Below, in pieces: positions 25,371 to 35,100 of a stretch of 64,000 nt of DNA. The notes below the pieces were generated by a model, which was not told the DNA's origin, did no database searches, and was given only the letters and a program-made list of their open reading frames with translations. The DNA comes from Algoriphagus ratkowskyi (GTDB lineage Bacteria; Bacteroidota; Bacteroidia; Cytophagales; Cyclobacteriaceae), in contig NZ_MSSV01000020.1 in assembly GCF_002150505.1 (NCBI RefSeq), positions 30,467 to 94,466 on the forward strand, given 5' to 3'. Positions within the stretch are counted from its first letter, which is position 1, and each line of letters starts with the position of its first letter. A program made the position numbers and the translations under genes.

Positions 25371-27365
25371 ATGATAAAATATAAATCAATACTTAAAAAC
25401 AGTCTAGTTGCTGCAGCAGTAGCTTTTGGATTGACTTCTTGTGACGATTTTCTAGATAGAGCTCCTTTGTCGCAAGTGACTCCGGACGCATTTCTGAAAA
25501 CTGAAGCAGACCTTGCTGCCTTCACTATTGCAGCGTATAGCTTTCCTACTCACGGTGGATTCAATGTAGGTACTTTTGGTATAGACAATGGCACAGACAA
25601 TCAAGCTACAAGTGGAGCTAGTAATATCTGGATCCCAGGAGAATATAGAGTAGGTCAGACAGGTGGCGCATGGAATTTTGGCGCCATCAGAAACATTAAT
25701 TATTTCCTAGAAACGGCTGTACCAAGCTGGAAAAATGGAGAAATTAATGGTAACGGTACTAATGTGCAGCATTACATCGGTGAAGCTTACTTCTTGAGAG
25801 CTTACCAATATTTCGACAAGGTGCAGGCTCTGGGAGATTTTCCTATTGTGAAGAACAGTCTTCCAGATAATCAGGATATCTTAACTGAGTCTTCTAAAAG
25901 AAGACCAAGAAATGAAGTTGCAAGATTTATTCTTGCAGATCTTGACTCTGCCATCATGCTAATGAAAGAGGTAGCTCCAGGTGGGAAAAATAGACTTTCT
26001 AAGGGTGCAGCTTTGCTTTTCAAATCCAGAGTAGCTCTTCATGAGGGGTCTTGGTTGACTTATCACAAAGGAACTGCACGTGTACCAGGTGGTCCAGGCT
26101 GGCCAGGTCAGGGTAAGGTTGATAACTTCAGCATTGACATAGATTCCGAAATCGACTATTTCTTAACTCAGGCGATGGCTGCAGCTGAGCAAGTAGCAGA
26201 TATTATTCCTCTTACAGTGAATAAAAAGGATAATGGATACGATTCTTCCTCTAATCCTTACTTCACCATGTTTGCATCTGAGAGCTTAGGAGGTTATCCA
26301 GAAGTATTATTTTGGAGAGATTATGACCCTAGCTTAGGAATTAACCACAATGCTAATCACTACATTGGTAGAAATGGTGGAAATACCGGTTTCACTAGAG
26401 AGTTTGTAGATAACGTATTGATGGCTAACGGTCTTCCGATCTATGCAGCAGGTTCTGGATATAAAGGAGATGACTTTATACAAGATGTGAAAGTAGGCAG
26501 AGACAACAGATTGCAGCTGTTTATGAAAGCTCCAGGAGAACTGAGAGTGAATACAATCAAAAATGCAGATGGCTCGGCAGTACTGATAGAGCAGCCAGAT
26601 ATCTTAGGTCTTCAGGAGACAAAATATGTGACAGGTTACGGCATTAAGAAGGGTCTTAGCTACGACAATGCACAAGGAGAAGGAAACTTAGGTAGCACTG
26701 GTGCTATCGTATTTAGAGCTACTGAAGCGTACTTGAATTACATCGAAGCTTCTTATTTGAAAGAAGGATCTTTAAGCGGAAAAGCTGCATCTTATTGGAA
26801 AAGCATCAGAGAAAGAGCTGGCGTTAATCCTGACTACATGGTGACAGTAGCTGCTACTGATATGAGTATTGAAGCTAAAAATGATTTTGGCGCTTACTCT
26901 GGAGGTTCTGTATTGTCAGATCAGATATTGTACAATATCCGTAGAGAGAGAAGAGTAGAATTGATGGAAGAAGGAATGAGAATGTACGATCTGAAAAGAT
27001 GGGCAGCGCTGGATCAGTTGAAAGTTACTCCACATATCATCGAAGGCTTCAAGCTTTGGGGACCAATGAAAGAATGGTACAAAGATGAGGATGGCGATTC
27101 TCAATTAGTAGAGCCCGGTACAGGTGGAACTCCAAATGTGTCAGCTGAAAGTGATGGAGAATATCTACAGCCATATAGAATTGTAACAAAATCTACGAAC
27201 TTGGTAAAAGAGGGTTATCGTTGGGCTTATGCTCATTACCTAGAGCCTATCGCGATTCAACATTTCCTTATCACTACGCCTGATGGTTCTGGTGTAGCAG
27301 AAAATTCAGTAATCTATCAAAACCCTGATTGGCCACTTACGGCAAACAGCGGAGCTTTGAAATAA
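25371..27365 (+). CDS. susD: SusD/RagB-like outer-membrane glycan-binding lipoprotein
   Basis: The 664-aa protein has a lipoprotein signal peptide (VAAAVAFGLTSC), with CDDFLDRAPLSQVTPDAF directly after the cysteine, the usual start of SusD family proteins. The helical TPR-like core, including YIGEAYFLRAYQYFD, LYNIRRERRVELMEEGMRMYDLKRW and an ending in NPDWPLTANSG, is typical. It should form the surface lid of the SusC channel and bind the incoming glycan. It is co-transcribed with susC, 12 bp apart. A terminator-like hairpin follows, so the downstream enzyme genes may be expressed at a lower level or by read-through. Confidence 0.92.
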   Translation: MIKYKSILKNSLVAAAVAFGLTSCDDFLDRAPLSQVTPDAFLKTEADLAAFTIAAYSFPTHGGFNVGTFGIDNGTDNQATSGASNIWIPGEYRVGQTGGAWNFGAIRNINYFLETAVPSWKNGEINGNGTNVQHYIGEAYFLRAYQYFDKVQALGDFPIVKNSLPDNQDILTESSKRRPRNEVARFILADLDSAIMLMKEVAPGGKNRLSKGAALLFKSRVALHEGSWLTYHKGTARVPGGPGWPGQGKVDNFSIDIDSEIDYFLTQAMAAAEQVADIIPLTVNKKDNGYDSSSNPYFTMFASESLGGYPEVLFWRDYDPSLGINHNANHYIGRNGGNTGFTREFVDNVLMANGLPIYAAGSGYKGDDFIQDVKVGRDNRLQLFMKAPGELRVNTIKNADGSAVLIEQPDILGLQETKYVTGYGIKKGLSYDNAQGEGNLGSTGAIVFRATEAYLNYIEASYLKEGSLSGKAASYWKSIRERAGVNPDYMVTVAATDMSIEAKNDFGAYSGGSVLSDQILYNIRRERRVELMEEGMRMYDLKRWAALDQLKVTPHIIEGFKLWGPMKEWYKDEDGDSQLVEPGTGGTPNVSAESDGEYLQPYRIVTKSTNLVKEGYRWAYAHYLEPIAIQHFLITTPDGSGVAENSVIYQNPDWPLTANSGALK

Positions 27366-27384
27366 GTAGTTACTATTCATTGTA

Positions 27385-27440
27385 AACGTAATTCCGGGTA
27401 GAGGTATATTCTTCTATTCTGGAGTTACGTTTTTTTTTTA
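27385..27440 (+). terminator. Terminator or attenuator after susD
   Basis: AACGTAAT (27385-27392) and CC pair with GG and TTACGTT (27421-27431) around a long loop, followed by a run of nine T. Partial read-through would set SusCD above the enzymes. Confidence 0.6.
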
Positions 27441-27490
27441 GTACTGATTGCTACGTGCTTCGGCCAATTCAAACTAAGACCTAATTCCCT

Positions 27491-28345
27491 ATGAGACAAC
27501 TATCGATTCAAAAAATCCTGCCCATTCTTTCGATTTTAGCTATTCCTTTATTTGCAGCGGATTGTGATAAAAAAGAATCTGCTCCAAGTACAATAAACAA
27601 AGATCAGGAGATCAAATGGAAACTGGTTTTCGAAGATGAATTTGAAGGCACAGAGACAGATCCTCAACTATGGGCTAGCTATCAGCCTCAGACTCATTCT
27701 TCTGCCTGGAACAAATACGTCAATCCTGCCGATAAATCGCTGGCAGAGGTGAAGGATGGCAACTTATACCTACGTGCTAAGTGGAATACAGCAACCGATT
27801 TGCCTGAAACTGGCGCTATTCAGACAAAAGACAAGTTTAGCTTCACCTATGGTAAGCTTGAAGTGAAAGCCAAATTCAATAGAACAGGACAGGGTGCCTG
27901 GCCAGCAATCTGGCTGATGCCACAAACTCCAGTTTTTCAAAACTGGCCTGATGGAGGCGAGATAGATGTGATGGAGCATTTGAATAAAGACAACTTTGTC
28001 TATCAAGTAATGCATCAGTCCAAAACTGAAGGTGTGGAAATGAAACCAGCACCCTTTGTCACGCCTGACATTAATCAGGATAAGTACAATACTTATGGAA
28101 TCATCAAGACTGCGAACAAAATAGAGTTTTACGTCAATGACAAGAAAACCATGACCTATACCAAAGGCGGAGAAAATGCTGACAGATGGCCTTTTGAAAC
28201 AGATTTTTACTTAATTCTCAATCATGCCAGCGCAGATAAAGGACAGTCGGGTACCTATTACTGGTCAGGTCTCGTGGTGTCCACGGATGATTTTCCCTAC
28301 GAAATGGCAATAGACTATGTGAAATTATGGGAAGAGGTGGAGTAA
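27491..28345 (+). CDS. GH16-family glycoside hydrolase
   Basis: The 284-aa protein starts with a signal peptide (IPLFAADC), with a Cys that may be lipidated, although Asp just before it is unusual for a lipobox. The active site is the GH16 beta-bulge type motif EIDVME (E157, D159, E162), preceded by WPAIWLMP and followed by YGI. GH16 covers laminarinases, agarases, carrageenases and, in gut Bacteroidetes, endo-acting O-glycanases. The surrounding sialidase and hexosaminidase genes make a role in cutting glycoprotein chains plausible, but the substrate cannot be fixed from the motif alone. Confidence 0.85.
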   Translation: MRQLSIQKILPILSILAIPLFAADCDKKESAPSTINKDQEIKWKLVFEDEFEGTETDPQLWASYQPQTHSSAWNKYVNPADKSLAEVKDGNLYLRAKWNTATDLPETGAIQTKDKFSFTYGKLEVKAKFNRTGQGAWPAIWLMPQTPVFQNWPDGGEIDVMEHLNKDNFVYQVMHQSKTEGVEMKPAPFVTPDINQDKYNTYGIIKTANKIEFYVNDKKTMTYTKGGENADRWPFETDFYLILNHASADKGQSGTYYWSGLVVSTDDFPYEMAIDYVKLWEEVE

Positions 28346-28397
28346 TAAAGCCGCTTCTTACTTTAGTAATTCTCATTGAATCAAATACAAGAACTCT

Positions 28398-30052
28398 ATG
28401 AAAAACCTTAGCTATCAAATCAGCCTTATCGGAGCACTATTCATTTCCGCTTTTTTTCCTAAAGTCACTTATGCGCAGCATGTGCCCATCATCCCTATCC
28501 CTCAGGAAGTTGTTTTTCAGGAAGGTGTATTTCTCCTAACTAAAGACATCAGCTTACAAGCAGACGAGGAATTGGGCAAACTATCCAACTACCTCAATGA
28601 TAGATTACAACAAATAGTGGGTTTTCGTATAGCACGCAACGCTAATTCATCCACTCAATTTCACATAGGGTTAACTGACGATTTAGAAAATGAGGAAGCA
28701 TACAAGCTCACAATTGATGAGAAGGGAATAGAGCTAAGCGCAAAGTCTGTGAAAGGCTTGTTTTACGGAATTCAATCCTTCATGCAGCTGCTTCCCCCTT
28801 ATCAGAATAATGAAGTACTAAACCTGCCCAAATTGACCATCAATGATTCACCTGCTATGAATTGGAGAGGTCTTTTACTTGATGTAAGCAGCATTTTTTC
28901 ACCGCTCAGGAAGTGAAAAATCTCATTGATTTAATGGCCTCTTATAAGTTAAATGTGTTGCATTGGCATCTCGTAGATAATGAGGGCTGGAGAATAGAGA
29001 TCAAACAATACCCGAAACTCATCGAAGTAGGAGCTTGGCGAGAAGAGATCAGGAATGGCAAATTTTATGACAAGGACACCACTTGGACACCAGAGGGCGA
29101 GCCTTATCGCTATGGTGGTTATTATACACAGAAGCAGATAAAAGAGGTAATCGAATATGCTGCAAGTCGTCAGATTACAGTGATTCCAGAAATAGAACTT
29201 CCAGGTCATAGTGGAGCGGCTTTGGCAGCTTATCCAGAATTGTCTTGCAATGCATCACCTCAGACAGTTCCTTACTCTCGAACTCACTCAAGCCTTGCCT
29301 ATTCAGCGCAATGGAACTTCAACTACTGTGCTGGTAAGGAAGTAAGTTTTGAGTTTTTGGAAAATGTATTGGATGAGGTAATTGCTCTTTTCCCATCTGA
29401 ATACATCCATATTGGGGGAGATGAAGTAGATATGAGTTACTGGGAAGCATGTCCGCATTGCCAGAAGCGGATGGCCGATGAACACCTGGATTCGGAGCAC
29501 GAGCTTCAGGCATATTTTGTCCAAAGGATCGAAAAATACCTGTCTGCTCATGGTCGTAAAATGATCGGTTGGGACGAAATATTGGAAGGTGGCGTCACTA
29601 GTTCTGCTACCGTAATGAGCTGGAGGGGAGAAAAAGGTGGAATCGAAGCTGCTAAAAAAGGCAATAACGTAATTATGAGTTCAAATAACCCGCTTTACCT
29701 GAACATCGCCCAAACGGATTCTCCCAATGATCCTTTTGCACCTACTTGGTCTATGAACACGCTGGAGCGGGTATATGCTTTCAATCCTGTTCCCGATGCG
29801 CTGACTGCGGAGCAAAAGATAAAAATCATCGGAACTCAGGCTTCTATATGGACAGAATTTATATCCTCTGTAGAGCATTTGGAATTCATGCTTTTGCCTA
29901 GACTTCCTGCTTTCTCTGAGTCGGCTTGGAGCGGTGAAAAGAAGAAAGATTTCGAGGATTTCATCGTTAGGTTAAACTCATGGCATTACTTAAATTGGAA
30001 GTTTAGCGGAACGCGATTCCATCCTAAGCATTTCGAACGATCAGTTTATTAA
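28398..30052 (+). pseudogene. GH20 beta-N-acetylhexosaminidase split by a one-base deletion
   Basis: Two reading frames, 28398-28916 and 28913-30052, together make one GH20 enzyme of about 550 residues. The first frame has a signal peptide, the family's N-terminal domain and the start of the barrel. It goes astray after LLLDVS. A single base missing near 28891/28892 would restore DVSRHFFTAQEVKNLIDLM, which continues straight into the second frame. The catalytic Asp-Glu pair is intact in the second frame in HIGGDEVD (codons near 29420-29425). The gene is a pseudogene unless the missing base is an assembly error or frameshifting is programmed. A paralogue follows at 30066. Confidence 0.9.
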
Positions 30053-30065
30053 TACAAATGTTCAT

Positions 30066-32108
30066 ATGAAAATATATTTAACACTGAGTTTAGCATGGTT
30101 TACTTTCTTAAGTATTCATCAGGTGAATGCTCAAACGAGTCAACCTGAATCAATTCAATTTAGAACCGTTCATACGATAGAAGAACTTCATAATGCCCCA
30201 GTGAAATTAATTCCATATCCATCTAAAGTGGAATGGGCGAAAGGATTTGTGGAGTTAAAGGGTTTGGGTGTTTTAAAAACGCAGGAGCTAAGTCCGGTTT
30301 TAAGTGCTGAAATGAAGGAGATAGCCTCAGATTTTGGACTTGATGCAAAGTCTGGTATGTCCGTTTCTTTTTCCCTAGATCAGAATATCTCAGAGGAAGG
30401 ATACCAATTGAAGGTGAGCTCAAGTGAGGTAAAAATAGTTGCCTCTACTATCGCAGGACAATTCTATGGTCTGAAAACCTTAAGGCAGCTGCTAATAAGA
30501 ACTGGTGAAGGAATTCAGCTACCACTTGTGACTATTACAGATGAGCCAGCATTCCCAATGCGGGGATTGATGATCGATGTAGGACGGAACTATCAGTCCA
30601 TGGAGAAGTTGAAAGAGCAGCTGGACATTATGGCGGATTACAAGATGAATGTATTCCAGTGGCATCTGACTGATCGCCCTTCTTGGAGGATTGAGAGTAA
30701 AGCATTTCCACAATTGAATGATGCAGCCTATCAGCGGCCTACCCGAGAACCAGGTAAGTTTTATACCTACGACGAGATTCGAGAGCTTTTTGAATATGCC
30801 AAGAGCAAGCAAATTCTTATTATTCCAGAACTCGATATGCCAGGGCACAGCGACTCATTCATTGCTGCAATGAAATTCCGTATGGAATCCCAGGAGGGGA
30901 TGGCAGCACTTGAGGTCATTTTGGAAGAATTTTTCAAAGAAATCCCAAAAGAAATGGCCCCGATTATTCACATAGGTTCGGATGAAGTCCACGTACCAAA
31001 TCCAGAAGAATTCATTGAGCGAATGGTGGCAAAGGTGGAGTCTGACGGGAGAAAGGTGATGGTCTGGAGTCCAGGACTTCCTGCTCATGATGCCGCTATT
31101 CGTCAATCCTGGGGTGAGATGGATACCTTGAAAATGAAGGAAACTTCCTATGCCGAGCTAGATTCAAGAAATAGCTACGTCAATAATGCAGAGCCGATGA
31201 CTTTCGTCAATAAGCTACTTTTCAAACCAATCAGTGCTACTTGGAAGAATAACGAATGCTTGGGTGGAATTCTTTGTCTTTGGCACGACGTGAAGGTGGA
31301 TGATTCTGATGATGTATTTCGAAATAACCCTATATATCCAGGAATGCTTACCTACGCATGGGCTACTTGGACTGCGGATGTGATTGATGTTTCCAAAAAG
31401 TATATGATTACCCTACCTGAAATTGGGAGTGTAGAGCAGGAGTATTTTGCAGTTTTTGAAGATTACCTGCTAGCTCATAAAGAGCGCTATTTTACAGATT
31501 CCACGTTCCCATACTTGAAGCAAAGCGATAAGAAATGGGAATTGTACGGGCCAGTAATTGGTAGTGAAGAAGCTAGTAAAATGCCAGATTTGACAAATCT
31601 GCCTGTGCAGGATGCTGTTGGGAATACCTTGATCATTAGAGACAGATTCAAGCAAGGAGGATTCTATCCTGAGATTCAACTTGGGGAGACTGTTTACGCG
31701 AGAACTTTCATTCATAGTGACGAAAAGAAATCAGTGGAGGCATGGGTCAATTTTGAGACACCACTGCGAGCAAACAGAACCTATGGAGGAATTCCTGAGG
31801 AAGGAAAATGGGATTCCTATGGAGGTGAAATATGGATTAATGGGGCTGCACTGTCTGCTCCAAACTGGGAGAATCCAGGTTGGAAGCCTTCCAAATCTCA
31901 GGGTTGGGGAACGCCTGTGGATCAAGAGATTCCTTGGAGAGCTGAAGAACTTTATTGGAATAGAAAACCAACGCAGCTTCATTTAAATAAAGGCTGGAAT
32001 GAAGTGTTGATAGCCATCCCATATCAAAATGACTATCAGAATTGTATGGTTACTTTTGCGCCTTTTGACATGGAAGGATTAGTCTTTTCCCCTAATAAAG
32101 TAAAGTAG
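30066..32108 (+). CDS. GH20 beta-N-acetylhexosaminidase with C-terminal beta-sandwich
   Basis: The 680-aa protein has a signal peptide (residues about 1-22, ending VNAQ), the GH20b N-terminal domain (about 45-160), the TIM barrel (FPMRGLMIDVGRNYQ onward) and the catalytic pair D306-E307 in HIGSDEVHV. Substrate-assisted cleavage of terminal GlcNAc or GalNAc is expected. After the barrel, the last 150 residues are rich in Trp and Gly and look like a beta-sandwich or carbohydrate-binding module. The intact neighbour of the split GH20, it may supply the locus's hexosaminidase activity. Confidence 0.88.
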   Translation: MKIYLTLSLAWFTFLSIHQVNAQTSQPESIQFRTVHTIEELHNAPVKLIPYPSKVEWAKGFVELKGLGVLKTQELSPVLSAEMKEIASDFGLDAKSGMSVSFSLDQNISEEGYQLKVSSSEVKIVASTIAGQFYGLKTLRQLLIRTGEGIQLPLVTITDEPAFPMRGLMIDVGRNYQSMEKLKEQLDIMADYKMNVFQWHLTDRPSWRIESKAFPQLNDAAYQRPTREPGKFYTYDEIRELFEYAKSKQILIIPELDMPGHSDSFIAAMKFRMESQEGMAALEVILEEFFKEIPKEMAPIIHIGSDEVHVPNPEEFIERMVAKVESDGRKVMVWSPGLPAHDAAIRQSWGEMDTLKMKETSYAELDSRNSYVNNAEPMTFVNKLLFKPISATWKNNECLGGILCLWHDVKVDDSDDVFRNNPIYPGMLTYAWATWTADVIDVSKKYMITLPEIGSVEQEYFAVFEDYLLAHKERYFTDSTFPYLKQSDKKWELYGPVIGSEEASKMPDLTNLPVQDAVGNTLIIRDRFKQGGFYPEIQLGETVYARTFIHSDEKKSVEAWVNFETPLRANRTYGGIPEEGKWDSYGGEIWINGAALSAPNWENPGWKPSKSQGWGTPVDQEIPWRAEELYWNRKPTQLHLNKGWNEVLIAIPYQNDYQNCMVTFAPFDMEGLVFSPNKVK

Positions 32109-32139
32109 AAAACAGTATCTGCTTGCCTATACCAATTTT

Positions 32140-32182
32140 ATAATCAGCGTGCTGAATCCTTAAGATTCAGCACGCTGATTAT
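32140..32182. terminator. Bidirectional terminator between GH20 and regulator genes
   Basis: ATAATCAGCGTGCTGAATC (32140-32158) pairs perfectly with its complement (32164-32182) around a 5-nt loop, between two genes that end toward each other. The 19-bp stem serves both strands. Confidence 0.85.
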
Positions 32183-32193
32183 TTTCTGCATGC

Positions 32194-35100
32194 TTATTTC
32201 ACCTCTTTTTTGTATGCTGAAGGTGTTTTACCAAACTGCTTGAGGAAACATTTGCTGAAGTACTTGGGATTGGAAAAACCTACCGAATAGCTAATCTCTG
32301 CAACTTTTAGATCTGAATCTATCATCAATTGAGCAGCTCTTTTGAGTCGCACAGTTTGTATGAAATCATTAGGAGTGAGGCCAGAGAGTGCTTTGAATTT
32401 TTCAAAAATCAGCGTGCGACTTAATCCCAGTTCTTTTACAAAATCATTGACAGAGAAGTCTGTATTATCAATATTCTTTTCTACGGTCTGCATCGCAGCT
32501 TCCAGAAATTTCTGGTCTGAGGAAGTATAACTCGCGCGACTAGGCTCAAGATTGGGTGTTTGGACAAATTGTGACTGAAATTTAGATCGAGTGAAAAGAA
32601 GATTTTTCACCTTTAAAGACAAAAGATCCAGCTGGAAAGGCTTCACCAAGTAGTCATCAGCACCGGATTCATATCCCTCCAATTGATGTATATGAGAGCT
32701 CTTTGCAGTAAGAAGTATTACTAGCAGGTGACTAGTATTTATATTCTCTTTGATTTTGGAACAAAGTTCGATTCCATCCATCTCAGGCATCATGACATCA
32801 GAAATCACCAAGTCTGGATTTTCTTCTGCGATAAGCAGTAGAGCTTCCTTGCCGTTGGTAGCAGTAATAACTGTGAATGTCTCCTCAAGATTACTCATAA
32901 TCAATTCCAGAAGTTCAGGATTGTCTTCTACCACCAAAATCTTTCGATCAGACATTTCAGGTCTGTTGATAGGATAAACCTTACTTTGGATAGGTTGAGA
33001 GCTAGGATTTTTTAAATCTTCTAGCGATAAGTCTAACTCTTTGACTTGCTCTACCTGCGGTGAAGTGTGGATATTTTTTTCATCGAAATGGCTGCTTCCT
33101 AACTGTAGATATACATTGAAGGTAGTCAGACCATTTTCACTAGAGACATCCAATACCCCAAAATGAAGATCTACGAGGCTCTTGGAAAGTGCCAATCCAA
33201 TGCCTGTTCCCGCTTCATACACTTGGCCTTCTCTTTTGATCTGATAAAAGCTCTCATACACATGAGCCAAATTCTCCTTTGGAATCCCAATTCCATTGTC
33301 TATCACATTGATCAAGATTCCTGGTTTCGATTCCTTTTTTCCGGGGGGAATAAAATCGCTGCTCTCCAGCAATACAGTGATAGTCCCATCTTCGGGAGTG
33401 AATTTGAAGGCATTATAGATCAGATTGAACATTACTTTCTGAATCTGTTCTCGATCAATCCACACTTTTTCAGGAGTATTCTTGTCAAATTTCATCTGAA
33501 ATTTAATCTTTTTATCCATTGCCAACGCTTCGAATGCTTCGAAGATTTGTTGGAGAAAAGGTTGGATTGTTACTTCTTCCACTTGTAGCTCCAGATTTCC
33601 TGTTTCCTGCTTTCTGAAGTCGAGGAGTTGATTAATCAATCGTAAAAGTCTTTTCGCATTTGAGTGAATGGAATGCAGTTGTTTTTGTACAGTATCTGGC
33701 AAGTCCTGACGTAAGCTGAGCTTTTCCAGAGGGGAGTTGAGGAGCATGAGCGGAGTTCGAAGTTCATGCGAAATGTTTGTGAAAAAACTCAACTTGAGTT
33801 GATTTATTTCCTCTTGTTTTCCTTTTTCCAGTCGTTCAAACCGGAGATCATTCCTCAATTTTATTCTCCAGATGATAAACTTCTGGTAAACATAGACTAC
33901 GATCAATAGAAGAACAGCATAGAGAAGAAATGCCCAATTGGTGAGATGCCAAGGTGCTAGGATGGTGATATGTAATTCTGCAATAGGTGAGGAGTCTAAG
34001 CTGTTTTCATGTAATGCTTTGACCTTGAAGAGATATTTCCCATGAGGCAGATTTGTGTAGGTAGCAAATCTACGAGCTGAGGTAGTGTTGATCCAATCGG
34101 TATCATAGCCTTCTAATTGATAGCTGAAGTCAATCTGATTTTGTCCAAGGAATTCCAAAGAACTGAACTCAATTTCAAAATTGTTTTGACTGTATTCAAA
34201 TTCTATTTCTTTAGTGTAAGAGATATTTTTGTTTAGAATAACCTTATTATCCAGCCTAGCTCCAGGATGAATTTCTTGGTTGAAAACTCTTAATTTTGTG
34301 AATACCGGCTGTGTTGGGATGGGGTCTGGCGTGATTTTGTCAGGATAAAAGGCATTGAATCCATTGGTTCCGCCAAAATACAGTTTACCGTGTTCGTCTT
34401 TGAATGCAGACCCTAAGTTGAACTCATTGGATTGTAAGCCGTCCTCTTCTGTGTAGTTTCTAAATGTGCCAGATGCTATATCCAGTGATGAAAGCCCATT
34501 GATGGTACTGATCCATAGTTGGCCAGAATTGTCCTCAAGAATTGCTTTTATATTATCACTTGAAAGCCCGTCCTTGACGGTCATACTATTGATTTCACTG
34601 GTTCTGGGATTTAAACGATTAAGTCCGCCGCCAGAAGTTCCAATCCAGATATTACCGTTTTTGTCTTCCAATAGCGAAGTGATGATGTCGTTGCTGAGCG
34701 TGTTTGGATTAGTTGGGTCATTTCTAAAAATTTCAAAATCCTCTGTGGAGATATTCATCTTATTAAGTCCTCCTCCATAGGTTCCAATCCATAAATTATC
34801 CTTTGAATCGATTAATAGAGTTCTTATATCATCGAAGCTGGGAGCATTGGGATAGGAGTCATAGCGCTTCACCTTTCCGCTAGAACGATCGAGTCTGTTC
34901 AGTCCACCACCATTTGCCATGCCGACCCAGATCATACCTTTTGAGTCTTCTGCTAAGGCCCATACTTCGTTTTTGCTAAGTGATTCGGAATTACCCGGCT
35001 CGGTTTTAATGTAGTTTACCTCCTCAGTCTCTATAGTCACCACATTTATTCCTCCACCGTCTGTGCCAACCCAAATTTTTTCATCCCTAGTTTGAATGAT

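Noticed and set aside
33163..33588. 141-residue open frame on the plus strand
   Set aside because: It lies opposite the histidine-kinase coding part of the regulator gene and is a shadow frame with no domain of its own.
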